In this document: positions 39,701-45,855 of the stretch, in pieces
Numbering within the stretch: position 1 is the stretch's first letter
Layout of the letters: every line of letters begins with the position of its first letter
Assembly: GCA_029204225.1 (NCBI GenBank)
Contig: CM055102.1
Span: 29,254,969-29,318,968, forward strand
Direction of reading: 5' to 3'
DNA from: Diphasiastrum complanatum
Taxonomy: Eukaryota; Streptophyta; Lycopodiopsida; Lycopodiales; Lycopodiaceae
Length of the DNA stretch: 64,000 nucleotides
Notes under the pieces: model-generated
What the model was told of the DNA's origin: nothing
The model's input: the letters and a program-made list of their open reading frames with translations, nothing else
Databases searched by the model: none
Program-made: the position numbers and the translations under genes

Positions 39701-42700
39701 CTCTTCCTACTCCTCGTAGGGGTGCTTACCGCACTAGGGCATCCTCCAGTAGATCGTCTCGCACCTCCCAATATAGACAGCAGTCCATAAGGGAGTCTTT
39801 CCAGCCCCATCTTGAGGCAGAGGCCCAATAGGCTTTAGCAAACATGATCTATGAGCTGAACCTGCCATTTGCCATTGCTGACACGGAGCCCTTCAAGAGG
39901 GCTATAGCTACAATTGCTGCTGTAGGTCCACGCTTCAGGCCACCCATGGCTGAGGTTGTCCGTACCACCCACTTTACTTCCAGGGTGGAGGAGCTCACCA
40001 CACACATGATGCCTCTTAGGAAGCCCTGGGAGAGTTATGGGTGCTCGACCATGTCTGATGGCTGGAGTGACACCCATCGTCGGCCAGTGATCAACATATT
40101 GGTGTCTTGCTGCATGGGCACTATGTTTTATCAAGCCATTGATGCTAGTAGAGGTGGGATGGTCATTGATGGACAGTTTATGTTCGATATCATTAGTGAG
40201 GTTATAGAGGAGGTTGGTCCTGCCAACGTAGTGCAGGTTGTCACCGACAACGCAAGTAATTGCGTGCACATGTCTCACTTGCTACAACAACAGTACCCTG
40301 CTATTGTATGGACCCCCTATGATGCACATAGCATTGATCTTATGTTGGGGGATATTGGCCGATTGCCTTGGGTCCGCACGATAGCTGATATGGCCCTTGC
40401 CATGGTAACATTTATCACCTGAAAGAGGCGTGCCCTTGCCCTATTCTGCACCTTCAGTTCACTTGATCTGAAGAAACCATCTCCCACACGTTTTGCATTC
40501 GACCTGCTTGTCATGCATAAGCTTATTAGGGTCAGACATCAAATCAGACACAAGGCCACTAGTGCTGAATTTAGGGAGCTGCCTTTCTCCAGTAGGCCTG
40601 ATGGTTTGAGATTTTTGAGGATTGTATTTGACGATGATTTTTGGCGTCAAGCTGAGAGCATCACATCTATGATGAGTACGCTCTACCATGTTCTACGGTT
40701 AGTTGACAGTGAGATTTGGATTGGTTGAGATACTTGGATGGAGCCGCCAGACACTTCACTGAGACACAGTGAATTGCCTTCAACAGGCAGGTTGGTGTGT
40801 TTGGCCATCATGCGGCGCTGAATTCTAGCAGGCGGGAGAAAGCGGTGACTTGGTGGAATCTCTATGGTTCTGCATGCCCAGCTCTACAAAAGCTGGCCTT
40901 GCGAGTGCTATCACAGGTATTTCTTTACCCACCAAATTCTATGTGATTAAAGATGGGTGTTAAATGGATGAAATCAACTAATGCGCTTTTTTTGAATTCA
41001 ATGATTGTCAATAGGATTGTTCCTCCTTGATTACAGAGTATGATGGCAGGGATGTATGAGCCAGATCTACTAGAGCAGGATGTGTATCGACCTGATCCAC
41101 TAGCAGATATACAGCATCAGAGAGAGAGTGGATGCAGCACAAGTTGGGGGTGCTAACCATATGGCACAGGACGCTTATATGTTGTTGTACCCAAGAAAGC
41201 TTGGGATATTCTAAAGAATTTGTACAAGACTGTGAATCAATGTCGAATCTTGTTCTTGACTAATAAGCTACGTACGTTATAGATGGGTACAGGTGAATCA
41301 GTAACGGACTACTTTAATGAGGGGAAAGATTTGAGAGGGCAACTTATTGCAGTTGGAGAAAGTGTTTCGAATTCAGTGTTGGTATCTATCATGCTTAATA
41401 GTCTACCTTTGGCCAATCAAAACTTTGTGATGATGTTGTCTTTACAAGAGACGAGGCCTTCTTTCGATGAGTTGAATGCTATGTCAGAATTTGTTATACA
41501 AATTCTAGATGGAATCTACTATTCCTACTAGCACTCACAAAGCAAGCATAGAGATTAAAGAGATTATAGATTATAGAAGAATTGAGCAAACCTCTAAACA
41601 ACTGGAATAAACTAAGGTGAGGTGCCAACCTACATATATAGTTTCTCTAATCTATGTGAAAAGCTAAAAGCATAAAGCAAATAGCAAAAGACAAAAAAAG
41701 CTATTTGCTAATATATCTACCTATATTGGATAAAGACCCAAGATGCGTTTCTAAGCAATAAAAAAATCCTAATCTAGTAGTAGTGCGCCCACCTACATGA
41801 TGAGTAATGAAAAAAATGACTTACTATAAATAGTACTAACCCTAAAATACAACTTACAAAAAATAGTAATGACGTAGGCATGGCCAAACTCACATTAAGG
41901 GGTACCAAACATTAATTCCTAACTCTCCCCCTTAATGTTTACTTTGTTATTATCTATTACTCCTAGAAGTTTTCTAAACTTATAAAAAAATTTCTTTGCC
42001 AAGTCCTTTGGTAAAGATATTTGCAACTTGCTCTTCCGTAAGACAATAGATAAGCTCCACTTCACCACTCTGAATCTTCTCTTTGATGAAGTGTTGTTGT
42101 ACTTCAATGTGCTTTGTCCTGTTGTAAAAAACAGGATTTATCGCCAATTTAATACAACTCTGATTGTCGCAATGAAGTACCGAAGGTGTATCCTGTACCA
42201 TATGTACATCATGTAGAATCCTTTGTAACCATATTGCTTCACTTGCCGATGATAATGCAATATTATGCTGCTTCTTTGAACTCAAAGAGATAGCACCAGA
42301 ACCAAGACTAAAAACATAACCTGTAGTAGATCTTCGGTCTTCCGCATATCCAGCCCAATGAGCATCCACATATCCCTGTAGCTTCAAATCATCATGTCTT
42401 CCATAGAGAATACCAAATCTCAAAGTACCCTGGATATATCTGAGTATCCGCTTAGCAGCTCTCCAATGAATCTGCTTAGGCTTAGCCATAAACTTACAAA
42501 CCATACTCACAACATAAGCAATATCTGGTCTTGTAGTAGTTAGATAGATTAAGCTCCAACAAGCTTTCTATATAACGTCTCATCTACATCTTGATCCTCC
42601 TCAGCTTTAGTAAGCTTACATTATAGAATCAATGAACCGTGGGTAGTTCACCGTGGTTCTAAGAACCATACGGATCTAAAAAAATTTAACCTGGAACCGT

Positions 42701-44603
42701 GGTGAACCGTACAGGTAATTAATTAATTAATTACTTTTTTTTTTTGGTCCCACCTCCAAAAATAGCCCAAAAAAATGCCAGAAAAATGCCAATATGACCA
42801 TCCCTGATCAAAACATAAAATGTATGCTCCGAACTACTCCGAAAGCCAAGCTCCTCAAAGCATTTATGACTTGGTCCTGGCACATCTGTATAGCTTGGCA
42901 AAGATTCACTTAATCTGTTCGCAACCATTTCCAATTATTTTGCTCACTTATTCGCATTGTTGAAACTCATTCAGCATGTGCATTTGTGTGCTCTAATATA
43001 TATAATACAACGTCAATGTTTGATAGCAGCATCTACATCATATGCATCTTATAGCTCATATTCTGTAGAACTACATCAGTTTAGTGTATTAACACGTACT
43101 GGTAATATTCCATCTATCACCAACATGGAGGCCAATGTTTTTACTACTATGGAAGGGTTATGGACATATGAGTTGGACCCAAGTCATGCTTTAATTTTTC
43201 AGTGACAATTCAAACTGATTACGACAGTGACCTTGTGGTAGGGGGCATACCGTGTTCGAAAGCAATAAACATAATTTGTGATGCTTTATGTGTGATTTCT
43301 TTCATAACAACAAACAAGCCTCAAATAATTACATTAATCAAAGGTAACGAACAATAGAATCAAAGGTGACCAAATGGTCTGGACATACGGATCATGTACG
43401 AAATACATTCATGCTACAGCGAATCAAAAGGGTTTTAAGTAATTCTTACCCAAGAATCAAAAACATGAACAGCGCAGTGAACAGCAACTTGGTCTGGTTC
43501 AGCAGAGAAAACGTGAGTGAATCAAGATGGCGATAAGATAGTTGCAACAGAGGATTCTGCAAGGCGTAAACCCCCGCTGGAAGTGCTGACGCTGTCAAAG
43601 CATCAAAAAATTGCCAATTTTTGCAAATGCTCTCAAGACTTCCCTCCCATGCCATGACAGCCAATGCACAAGCAACCTGCATTCACAACATTGTCATATC
43701 AAAAACATATAGATGCAAACGAGCATCAGCACAAGGAAAAAATCTTTTCGACATGAACCTAGTTAACGGTAATTTGGAGTGCGACTTCCTCAAAAAATGA
43801 ACATTGAGATGATTGTTCGCTGTAGCTCCAACATGGATCTAAAAAATTGGCACTGAGCTGATACTAGACCATCTATGAATGTACCTTCAATACTTCACAA
43901 GACAGCACAATAGAAGTCATTATCACTTGTTTCCTGCACAGCAGAATTTAGTCAACGCTGTAATCCAGGTAAACGTTTGGTTCAAACTTCAAAAGATTAC
44001 AAAATGCTTCTAAAATAAAGGCCCGCATAGAAGATAAGCTGGTGGCTTTGTAACAAAACAACACGAAGCTTAACAACAGCCAGAATCAAACGCGAAAAAA
44101 CTACTCATCGTGAGATCCTGTAAACAACAGACTCATACTTTGCTACGTGCAATAAGGGAAGCGACAACGCGATGTTTTAGCCATTTATCAACCGAAATAC
44201 GAGAAAACCTAAAAGGAGTCCCGTGGTGGAATACTCCAGAAGGATGAACTCTATCTACTAAATTTCACGCTGAAAAAGAGCACGTTCCAAGCAATGTCAT
44301 CAAAGTACTCTCACAAAAACGACAGGCAGAAGAGCATTATAAAGAACCGCTTGAAAAGACGAAAATCTGAAATCAATATCATGATAAACCTAACACGAAC
44401 ACGCTATTTGAACGAGGCAAAAGGGTTACAACACAAAAAAGGAGAAAAAAAAAAGGCGGAGACAAACCCTACCCGCTGAAGCGCTTGGAAAGCAGAGGCT
44501 GCACGCCATATTGGATCGTCAGCAAAACCATACACAACCATGCTCGTTTTTGTCGATCCTGCTCCGGCTGCAATTTTCCTTTCACAGACGACTCGGCAAC
44601 CAT
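8457..44603 (-). CDS. ROCK1: ROCK1-type nucleotide-sugar transporter, 7 exons
   Basis: Seven exons join in phase into a 328-residue protein, close to the roughly 325 residues of Arabidopsis ROCK1 as I remember it. ROCK1 is an ER multi-membrane-span carrier that imports UDP-GlcNAc and UDP-GalNAc. Conserved family blocks are in order: [13 protein letters not shown] (exon 1), [11 protein letters not shown] (exon 2), [20 protein letters not shown] and [11 protein letters not shown] (exon 3), [16 protein letters not shown] (exon 4), [11 protein letters not shown] and [13 protein letters not shown] (exon 5), [13 protein letters not shown] and YAGGVKK (exon 6), [17 protein letters not shown] (exon 7). 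Every intron has GT-AG borders and matched phase, with no stop or frameshift. The start ATG at 44603 fits the family N-terminus. The C-terminus is lysine-poor (KEKAS). Intron 3 is 33,329 bp; the others are 107-862 bp. Family identity is strong. Substrate specificity is inferred from ROCK1. Confidence 0.93.
8999..9170. repeat. 86-bp tandem duplication inside intron 6
   Basis: Two adjacent 86-bp units (8999-9084 and 9085-9170) begin aattgcccttcaaggag and aattgcacttcaaggag and end with 'gagcaattaccaaa' followed by acc. They differ at about ten positions. The repeat lies within the 862-bp intron 6 and does not touch splice sites. Confidence 0.85.
9481..9555 (-). CDS. ROCK1: Transporter exon 6 (25 codons)
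   Basis: The exon runs from acceptor 'tatgcag' to donor 'gtatgc'. It encodes [17 protein letters not shown] through YAGGVKK, one of the most conserved blocks of this carrier family. It is exactly 75 bp, phase 0 at both ends. Confidence 0.92.
9663..9806 (-). CDS. ROCK1: Transporter exon 5 (48 codons)
   Basis: The acceptor is 'tttgtaag' and the donor 'gtaagt'. It encodes [14 protein letters not shown], a hydrophobic span, then [17 protein letters not shown]. The start at ATT was chosen because it is the only nearby AG giving phase 0 with exon 4 and keeping the family block QWASQ-x-K intact. Confidence 0.9.
9922..10120 (-). CDS. ROCK1: Transporter exon 4
   Basis: A strong acceptor 'ctcttgcag' precedes it and donor 'gtgaga' follows. 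The first base completes the codon split with exon 3 (GG plus G). It encodes [17 protein letters not shown], then [14 protein letters not shown] and STLCQWASQ. The join to exon 3 is colinear with the family, with no missing residues, although the exons lie 33 kb apart. Confidence 0.92.
10384..10710. repeat. Tandem duplication of ~165 bp in intron 3
   Basis: Two diverged units start near 10397 and 10563. Shared blocks are 'tggtgaactcggagacctaa' against 'tggcgaactcctaggcataa', then 'gttgcacactc' against 'attgcacactc', 'gatctatcaca', and 'gaacaaatttttga'. Neither unit encodes anything recognisable. Confidence 0.6.
10711..13232. other. Intron 3 stretch, no recognised gene
   Basis: A 168-codon plus-strand ORF (11431-11937) has no motif I recognise and lacks supporting context. 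The remainder is AT-rich with stops in all frames. No terminal repeats were identified. Confidence 0.35.
13238..13623 (-). repeat. Copia 3' LTR
   Basis: It starts TGGAGTAGAC and ends TTCTAACA on the plus strand (TG...CA). The border is supported by alignment to the LTR at 41510, which starts TGGAATCTAC and shares the following 'ctcacaaa' block. A minus-strand polypurine tract (plus strand 'ctcccccttaatgg') follows immediately. Confidence 0.7.
13793..15179 (-). pseudogene. Copia reverse transcriptase-RNase H pseudogene
   Basis: Pol begins near 15179 with the block that opens copia reverse transcriptases ([63 protein letters not shown]). An in-frame stop near 14774 follows. The next segment holds the catalytic VLYVDDLII motif and RPDISYAVG (14668-14220). 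A frameshift near 14215 leads to RNase [37 protein letters not shown] and ALSSTEAEY. Another break near 13937 precedes [28 protein letters not shown] and KHIEV. This is typical copia order with at least three disabling lesions. The usual upstream protease and integrase are absent. Confidence 0.88.
15212..15961 (-). pseudogene. Copia gag polyprotein fragment
   Basis: An uninterrupted gag of about 250 codons. I chose the MSESMLSEA start rather than the upstream in-frame ATG at 16018, because the copia gag pattern ([19 protein letters not shown]) begins right after it. It has the UBN2-type middle ([58 protein letters not shown]). A lysine-rich tail ([19 protein letters not shown]) stands where a zinc knuckle would be expected, and no CCHC motif is visible. 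It ends about 30 bp before the reverse transcriptase block, marking the deletion joint. Confidence 0.85.
16362..16826 (-). repeat. Copia 5' LTR-like end plus primer-binding site
   Basis: Minus-strand TGGTATCAGAGT (plus 16362-16373) is a Met-tRNA primer site. The adjoining sequence 16374-16826 starts TGACA and ends TGTCA, a perfect 5-bp terminal inverted repeat as in copia LTRs. It is not similar to the 3' LTR of the same element. Confidence 0.6.
16832..17292. other. Spacer between copia and minisatellite
   Basis: No ORF or repeat ends were recognised. Confidence 0.3.
17293..17740 (+). repeat. (CT)n tract followed by a 31-bp minisatellite
   Basis: A (CT)n run (17293-17321) passes directly into about 13-14 tandem copies of a 31-bp unit built on 'gtttttggattttccagcc' plus a variable 12-bp part. 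Variants (ccagct, ccagcctata, ccaagctg) recur in a partly ordered sequence, hinting at higher-order units. The array ends about 80 bp before the first LINE ORF, so it may be the LINE 5' leader or promoter monomers. Confidence 0.85.
17821..18600 (+). pseudogene. LINE ORF1-like remnant
   Basis: It starts at ATG 17821 with a basic N-terminus ([13 protein letters not shown]). A frameshift near 17955 leads to a heptad-rich stretch ([34 protein letters not shown]) typical of the ORF1p coiled coil. Another shift leads to [17 protein letters not shown]. After a stop, a segment with [20 protein letters not shown] and [13 protein letters not shown] resembles the RNA-recognition and C-terminal parts of L1-type ORF1 proteins. 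It is presumably an RNA-binding chaperone in the intact element. At least two frameshifts and one stop are present. Confidence 0.6.
18600..19680 (+). pseudogene. LINE endonuclease domain remnant
   Basis: The endonuclease core is visible as GGVACLYQ, then [12 protein letters not shown], and the metal-binding signature LLVGDFNAR near 18905-18930. A stop at 18974 and frame changes follow. Further on, in another frame, [12 protein letters not shown] carries the catalytic SDH motif near 19220-19250. The N-terminal endonuclease motifs are absent, as though ORF1 and ORF2 were fused by deletion near 18595. The coding sequence runs into the hAT insertion at 19689. Confidence 0.75.
19834..20598. repeat. 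GA / GT microsatellite cluster and ttagaa repeats
   Basis: (AG)n spans 19834-19909, followed by a G-rich tract. Interrupted (GT)n and (GA)n runs extend from 19987 to about 20300. A short-period 'agttagaa' repeat occupies 20412-20550, and (GA)n 20574-20598. All lie in the left part of the hAT element, upstream of its BED exon. The purine-rich and alternating tracts could adopt triplex or Z-DNA, which is inference. Confidence 0.85.
20606..20778 (+). pseudogene. hAT transposase BED-finger exon
   Basis: It begins at ATG ([15 protein letters not shown]) and contains a BED-type DNA-binding motif, [19 protein letters not shown] then AHLLRLRG. The second cysteine of the C-x2-C pair reads tyrosine, so zinc binding is probably lost. 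The frame then runs directly into the integrase of the truncated gypsy element. Compare the better preserved finger NCRFCHGHF at about 38980. Confidence 0.65.
20786..22018 (+). pseudogene. Gypsy integrase plus chromodomain
   Basis: The integrase finger remnant ([25 protein letters not shown]) is followed by the DDE core: [20 protein letters not shown], and [19 protein letters not shown] with the catalytic glutamate. The DNA-binding C-terminal part has [10 protein letters not shown] and [11 protein letters not shown]. It ends with a chromodomain ([20 protein letters not shown]), which identifies the chromovirus clade and normally steers insertion to marked chromatin. Frameshifts lie near 20852 and 21486, where an extra T is present relative to the copy at 32030. 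Confidence 0.88.
22046..22490 (+). repeat. Gypsy 3' LTR (copy 1)
   Basis: It starts TGTTAGGGACCC right after polypurine tract gaagaggga and ends near 'aagattgta'. It is nearly identical to the LTRs at 28823 and 32596, differing at its last few bases. Confidence 0.85.
22498..23732 (+). pseudogene. hAT transposase C-terminal exons
   Basis: Four likely exons with GT-AG borders: about 22498-22571 ([15 protein letters not shown]), about 22739-22987 ([52 protein letters not shown]), 23194-23302 (ending [11 protein letters not shown]) and 23443-23732. The second is the hAT C-terminal dimerisation domain, recognisable from the W-W-x3-G and C-E-R-N-W-S pattern. The last encodes a strongly acidic tail of E, S and D followed by GRRLGRRRA and a stop. 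The same acidic-tail design is seen in the hAT copies at 36-41 kb. Confidence 0.72.
24548..25467 (+). pseudogene. LINE reverse transcriptase
   Basis: Upstream blocks [15 protein letters not shown] and [20 protein letters not shown] lead into the polymerase: [18 protein letters not shown] holds the first catalytic aspartate region, [20 protein letters not shown] follows, and [13 protein letters not shown] corresponds to the usual YADD box with A changed to D. A stop near 25007 (before the AGFR block) and another after SPTGL at 25467 interrupt it. Reading resumes in the same frame with [15 protein letters not shown]. In an intact element it would make cDNA by target-primed reverse transcription. 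Confidence 0.85.
25790..26160 (+). pseudogene. LINE C-terminal zinc-knuckle region
   Basis: The reading [17 protein letters not shown], stop, then CPVYYEI matches the cysteine-rich C-terminus common in plant LINE ORF2 proteins (C-x2-C, x8-12, H/N-x4-C-P). The histidine position reads asparagine. An acidic then basic end ([19 protein letters not shown]) is also visible before the element ends near 26165. Frames are broken. Confidence 0.55.
26171..28153. other. Intron 3 stretch with (CT)n and an inverted-motif cluster
   Basis: No gene recognised. A (CT)n microsatellite spans 27111-27168. At 27290-27455 the DNA is dense in ttcgaaac and gaatcg type motifs in both orientations, like the subterminal zones of the hAT elements, so it is probably a decayed element end ('cagggttgcc' at 27235 could be its terminus). 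The partner end was not found. Confidence 0.4.
28823..29281 (+). repeat. Gypsy 5' LTR plus primer-binding site (copy 2)
   Basis: The LTR begins TGTTAGGGACCC and ends GATTGTAATA at 29266. Two bases later comes tggtatcagagcc, complementary to the 3' end of initiator-methionine tRNA, the primer for reverse transcription. Its length, 444 bp, agrees with the 448 bp of the 3' LTR given one 4-bp indel. Confidence 0.9.
30146..31067 (+). pseudogene. Gypsy gag with truncated zinc knuckle
   Basis: ATG at 30146 ([15 protein letters not shown]). A predicted coiled coil ([19 protein letters not shown]) precedes the retrotransposon gag domain ([60 protein letters not shown]). A frameshift near 30750 leads to [15 protein letters not shown] and a lysine-rich linker. 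The nucleic-acid-binding knuckle starts as DNLCFKC but breaks off before the remaining ligands, the apparent joint of the pol deletion. Gag would form the particle in an intact element. Confidence 0.85.
31100..32568 (+). pseudogene. Gypsy integrase plus chromodomain (copy 2)
   Basis: It begins with the linker between RNase H and integrase ([17 protein letters not shown]), then the zinc finger ([22 protein letters not shown]) and the DDE core ([39 protein letters not shown]). It ends with the chromodomain, where the conserved W of the usual VRWKG reads R (VRRKE), so chromatin binding is doubtful. Lesions: frame change near 31213, stop after NFY at 31314, and a 72-73-bp tandem duplication (31846-31990) that adds stops. 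Confidence 0.87.
32596..33043 (+). repeat. Gypsy 3' LTR (copy 2)
   Basis: Directly preceded by gaagaggga and ending GATTGTAATA. It is followed by hAT-derived flank that resumes the 'gagccagagcacac' sequence seen just before the 5' LTR. Confidence 0.9.
33291..33553. repeat. (GT)n(GA)n and (GA)n microsatellites
   Basis: (TG)n runs 33291-33350 and passes directly into (AG)n to 33374. A second (GA)n lies at 33525-33553. Both are in the right arm of the hAT-type element. Confidence 0.95.
34031..35631 (-). mobile_element. Copia 5' end: LTR, primer site and decayed gag
   Basis: LTR 35183-35631 (TGTAGG...CTAACA on plus), primer-binding site (35182-35171, tggtatcagagc on minus), untranslated leader, then gag remnants. 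The gag signature is split by stops: [16 protein letters not shown] near 34640-34685, then [19 protein letters not shown] and [13 protein letters not shown] from 34603 down. Downstream gag is decayed and no pol follows. An (AAG)n run sits inside the LTR at 35233-35260. The element abuts the hAT pseudogene that begins just past 35631. Confidence 0.7.
35183..35631 (-). repeat. Copia 5' LTR
   Basis: About 449 bp with TG and CA ends. The lower end touches a perfect 12-base primer site, gctctgatacca on the plus strand (35171-35182). Confidence 0.72.
35640..38535 (-). pseudogene. hAT transposase pseudogene, minus-strand copy
   Basis: In minus-strand order: [13 protein letters not shown] (38404), the DUF659-type core with [20 protein letters not shown] and [17 protein letters not shown] (38339-37995), [20 protein letters not shown] and [12 protein letters not shown] (37916-37641), [18 protein letters not shown] then [11 protein letters not shown] (37252-37060), the dimerisation part [16 protein letters not shown] (36941 down), and an acidic tail (36530-36060). 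The N-terminal BED region is missing. A 48-base deletion removes the end of the WWNF exon relative to the plus copy. A duplicated piece of the core lies at 38415-38535. A (GA)n tract (36614-36705) is embedded within the coding region. Confidence 0.78.
36614..36705. repeat. (CT)n microsatellite within hAT coding sequence
   Basis: About 46 CT units. Read on the minus strand in the transposase frame it would encode an (Arg-Glu)n run directly after DDVATNIAA. Confidence 0.95.
38540..41165 (+). pseudogene. hAT transposase pseudogene, plus-strand copy
   Basis: A BED finger exon (38887-39170: [38 protein letters not shown]) keeps its C-x2-C pair. A long His/Pro-rich linker follows (39180-39830). 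The core (39844-40422) reads [36 protein letters not shown] and [15 protein letters not shown], the DUF659 and RNase-H-like catalytic region, ending at an in-frame stop. It continues as [20 protein letters not shown] to 40727, then [20 protein letters not shown] up to a donor at about 40917. The next exon (41035-41165, [16 protein letters not shown]) is the acidic tail. The dimerisation exon is missing. Confidence 0.78.
41170..41509 (+). pseudogene. Copia gag fragment (plus strand)
   Basis: [29 protein letters not shown], a stop at 41280, then [40 protein letters not shown] and [13 protein letters not shown]: the UBN2-type gag middle, related to the gag at 15212-15961. It begins abruptly after the hAT tail and ends abruptly at the LTR of the next, oppositely oriented copia. 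Confidence 0.75.
41510..42612 (-). mobile_element. Copia 3' end: RNase H and 3' LTR
   Basis: LTR 41510-41924 (starts TGGAATCTAC), minus-strand polypurine tract (plus 'ctcccccttaatg', 41925-41937), then RNase H reading from 42612. Blocks are [12 protein letters not shown], a stop, [87 protein letters not shown] and [13 protein letters not shown]. The RNase H reads through to its normal C-terminus, apart from a small deletion in the ALSST-x-EAEY block (now ALSSASEA). Everything upstream is lost beyond 42615. It belongs to the same family as the 3' half of the element at 13238. Confidence 0.85.
42616..43449. other. Intron 3 end, unassigned sequence
   Basis: At 42625-42715 there is a cluster of accgtgg and ccacggt type motifs in both orientations, like the subterminal zones of the hAT-type elements. 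No termini were identified. No gene seen before exon 3. Confidence 0.3.
43450..43676 (-). CDS. ROCK1: Transporter exon 3
   Basis: The acceptor is 'gaatgcag' and the donor 'gtaaga'. It encodes [20 protein letters not shown], then [37 protein letters not shown] and LFMFLIL plus two bases of a split glycine codon. It contains the invariant ALQN and LNQTK blocks of the carrier family. Its donor opens the 33-kb intron. Confidence 0.93.
43885..43933 (-). CDS. ROCK1: Transporter exon 2 (49 bp)
   Basis: A micro-exon between acceptor 'ctgtgcag' and donor 'gtacat'. The first base completes a split glycine codon. It then encodes [16 protein letters not shown], matching the family block before V-x-C/A-AL. 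It is too short to stand out as an ORF. Confidence 0.9.
44473..44603 (-). CDS. ROCK1: Transporter exon 1 with start codon
   Basis: ATG at 44603 begins [20 protein letters not shown], a polar cytosolic N-terminus, followed by a first membrane span [19 protein letters not shown] and FS, ending in two bases of a split codon at donor 'gtaggg'. The frame differs from the longer overlapping open frame there. It was chosen because only this frame gives the conserved [15 protein letters not shown] block and joins exon 2 in phase. Confidence 0.9.
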
Positions 44604-44720
44604 CTCGATTTCTGATAATAATCTGTTGCTTTCTCAAACAGTCAGCTCGCACACGAGCGAGGATCGGATCGTAGCATCAGAAATTTGACAGTTCAATCCT
44701 CGATGACGATGCTGCTCCTC

Positions 44721-44742
44721 CTGCTGCTGCTGCTGCTGCTGC
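44721..44742. repeat. (CAG)n in the probable 5' UTR
   Basis: Seven CTG units on the plus strand, CAG on the transporter's strand, about 120 bp upstream of its ATG. Confidence 0.85.
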
Positions 44743-44752
44743 ATTTATCTGT

Positions 44753-44759
44753 TATTATA
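44753..44759 (-). promoter_or_regulatory. Possible TATA box of the transporter gene
   Basis: The minus strand reads tataata in the context gtataataac, about 150 bp upstream of the ATG. That would put transcription start near 44725, close to the (CAG)n tract. Position and sequence are plausible, but many AT-rich sites exist here. Confidence 0.3.
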
Positions 44760-44769
44760 CTTCCACCAT

Positions 44770-45845
44770 TAAAGAGGTATGCCGTTTAACGAAGCCTCGG
44801 CACGCTATGATCCAGACCCCGGAATATTTCACAAACGCTCCGATTCTGCCACATGTTAAAATACAATCATAAAAAAGATGGATGTGCCACCCATGCCACA
44901 TGGTGAAAATCGAAGTGACGAACATAGTGTGCCTTAAGTCCGATCAGCTTCCCTCTTACCGTAGGATTGACTTTGGGCTTTAGTATTTGTTTTTTCTTTT
45001 AATGTGGTGCCTTGCATTGCAAAGCTCATATAAGCAAACATTATTAAGGCTAATATACTAGAAATGCATAACTCTCGCGATGAAAAGTTGAATGGCCTCG
45101 CTATTAAGTCGTCTTGGCGTATAACCCCATGGAACGGGCTCGAGGGCATCCCATTCTACCTCGTTTGACTTACAGGCTTGCCAAAATTCTCGCCCAAGCA
45201 ACTTACAGGGTAGAATGAGCTTTCCCCTCTCATAGTACATTGAATAACTAGTTTGGGATTCTTTTGTATAAAATAAAAAAATTTAGAGGCTTTATGACAA
45301 ATTGTGTTGAGTATGATGGCAAGAATTGCCCTTGTCGCCAATATGAAAAATCAAATATATGATGCTTAATAATGTCTTACAAAAATGAATGGATAGAATC
45401 CCATAATGTATTCATGTATGTGAGAATGGATTATCTAATTACCTTTGTACAAAATATCTCGAAGCCTTATGTCAAGGCATAATTGTATGGTCCAATAGTC
45501 AAGTGAAAATGTCACTAAATAATGGCTCCTTTTCTTAGAGAGAGTATGAGTGAGGTTGTTCAAACTTTACATGGTGGTATCTTCTCTCTTGAAATTTGAC
45601 ATTGCACGTGACTGTAAAAGTGGTATCATAGCCAAAACACAAGTGAAAATAGTAACCTTTGAAACTCCTTTCAATTTCCATTAAGAGCAACGACCAAAAA
45701 AAAATTTGTTTTGAAAGCAAGGTCTCCATGAACGCTTGGTTGCCACAAGCCAGTTACCCATGTGATAACTTTTTTGACACATCTAACTTCAAATTAGCAC
45801 GCGACGTCTGCCCTTTACATGAAAGCAGCTCATCAGACATACTAT
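44770..45845. other. Upstream region of the transporter, no recognised gene
   Basis: Short minus-strand open stretches (45240-45058 and 45149-44934) have no recognisable motif. Probably promoter and intergenic DNA. Confidence 0.35.
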
Positions 45846-45855
45846 CAGTAACCTA

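Larger units (their letters stand above)
10121..43449 (-). other. ROCK1: Giant intron 3 of the transporter gene (33,329 bp)
   Basis: The donor is cttgg|gtaaga at the exon 3 border and the acceptor is ctcttgcag at the exon 4 border. Flanking exon ends are in matching phase and the encoded protein is colinear across the junction. The interval contains at least one LINE, several hAT-type elements, two gypsy chromoviruses and several copia pieces in both orientations. The next largest intron is 862 bp. This explains why the two gene halves look like unrelated fragments when read locally. Confidence 0.88.

Noticed and set aside
39171..39835. Independent His/Pro-rich protein ORFs on both strands near 39.2-39.8 kb
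   Set aside because: They are alternative frames of the linker between BED finger and core of the plus-strand hAT pseudogene.
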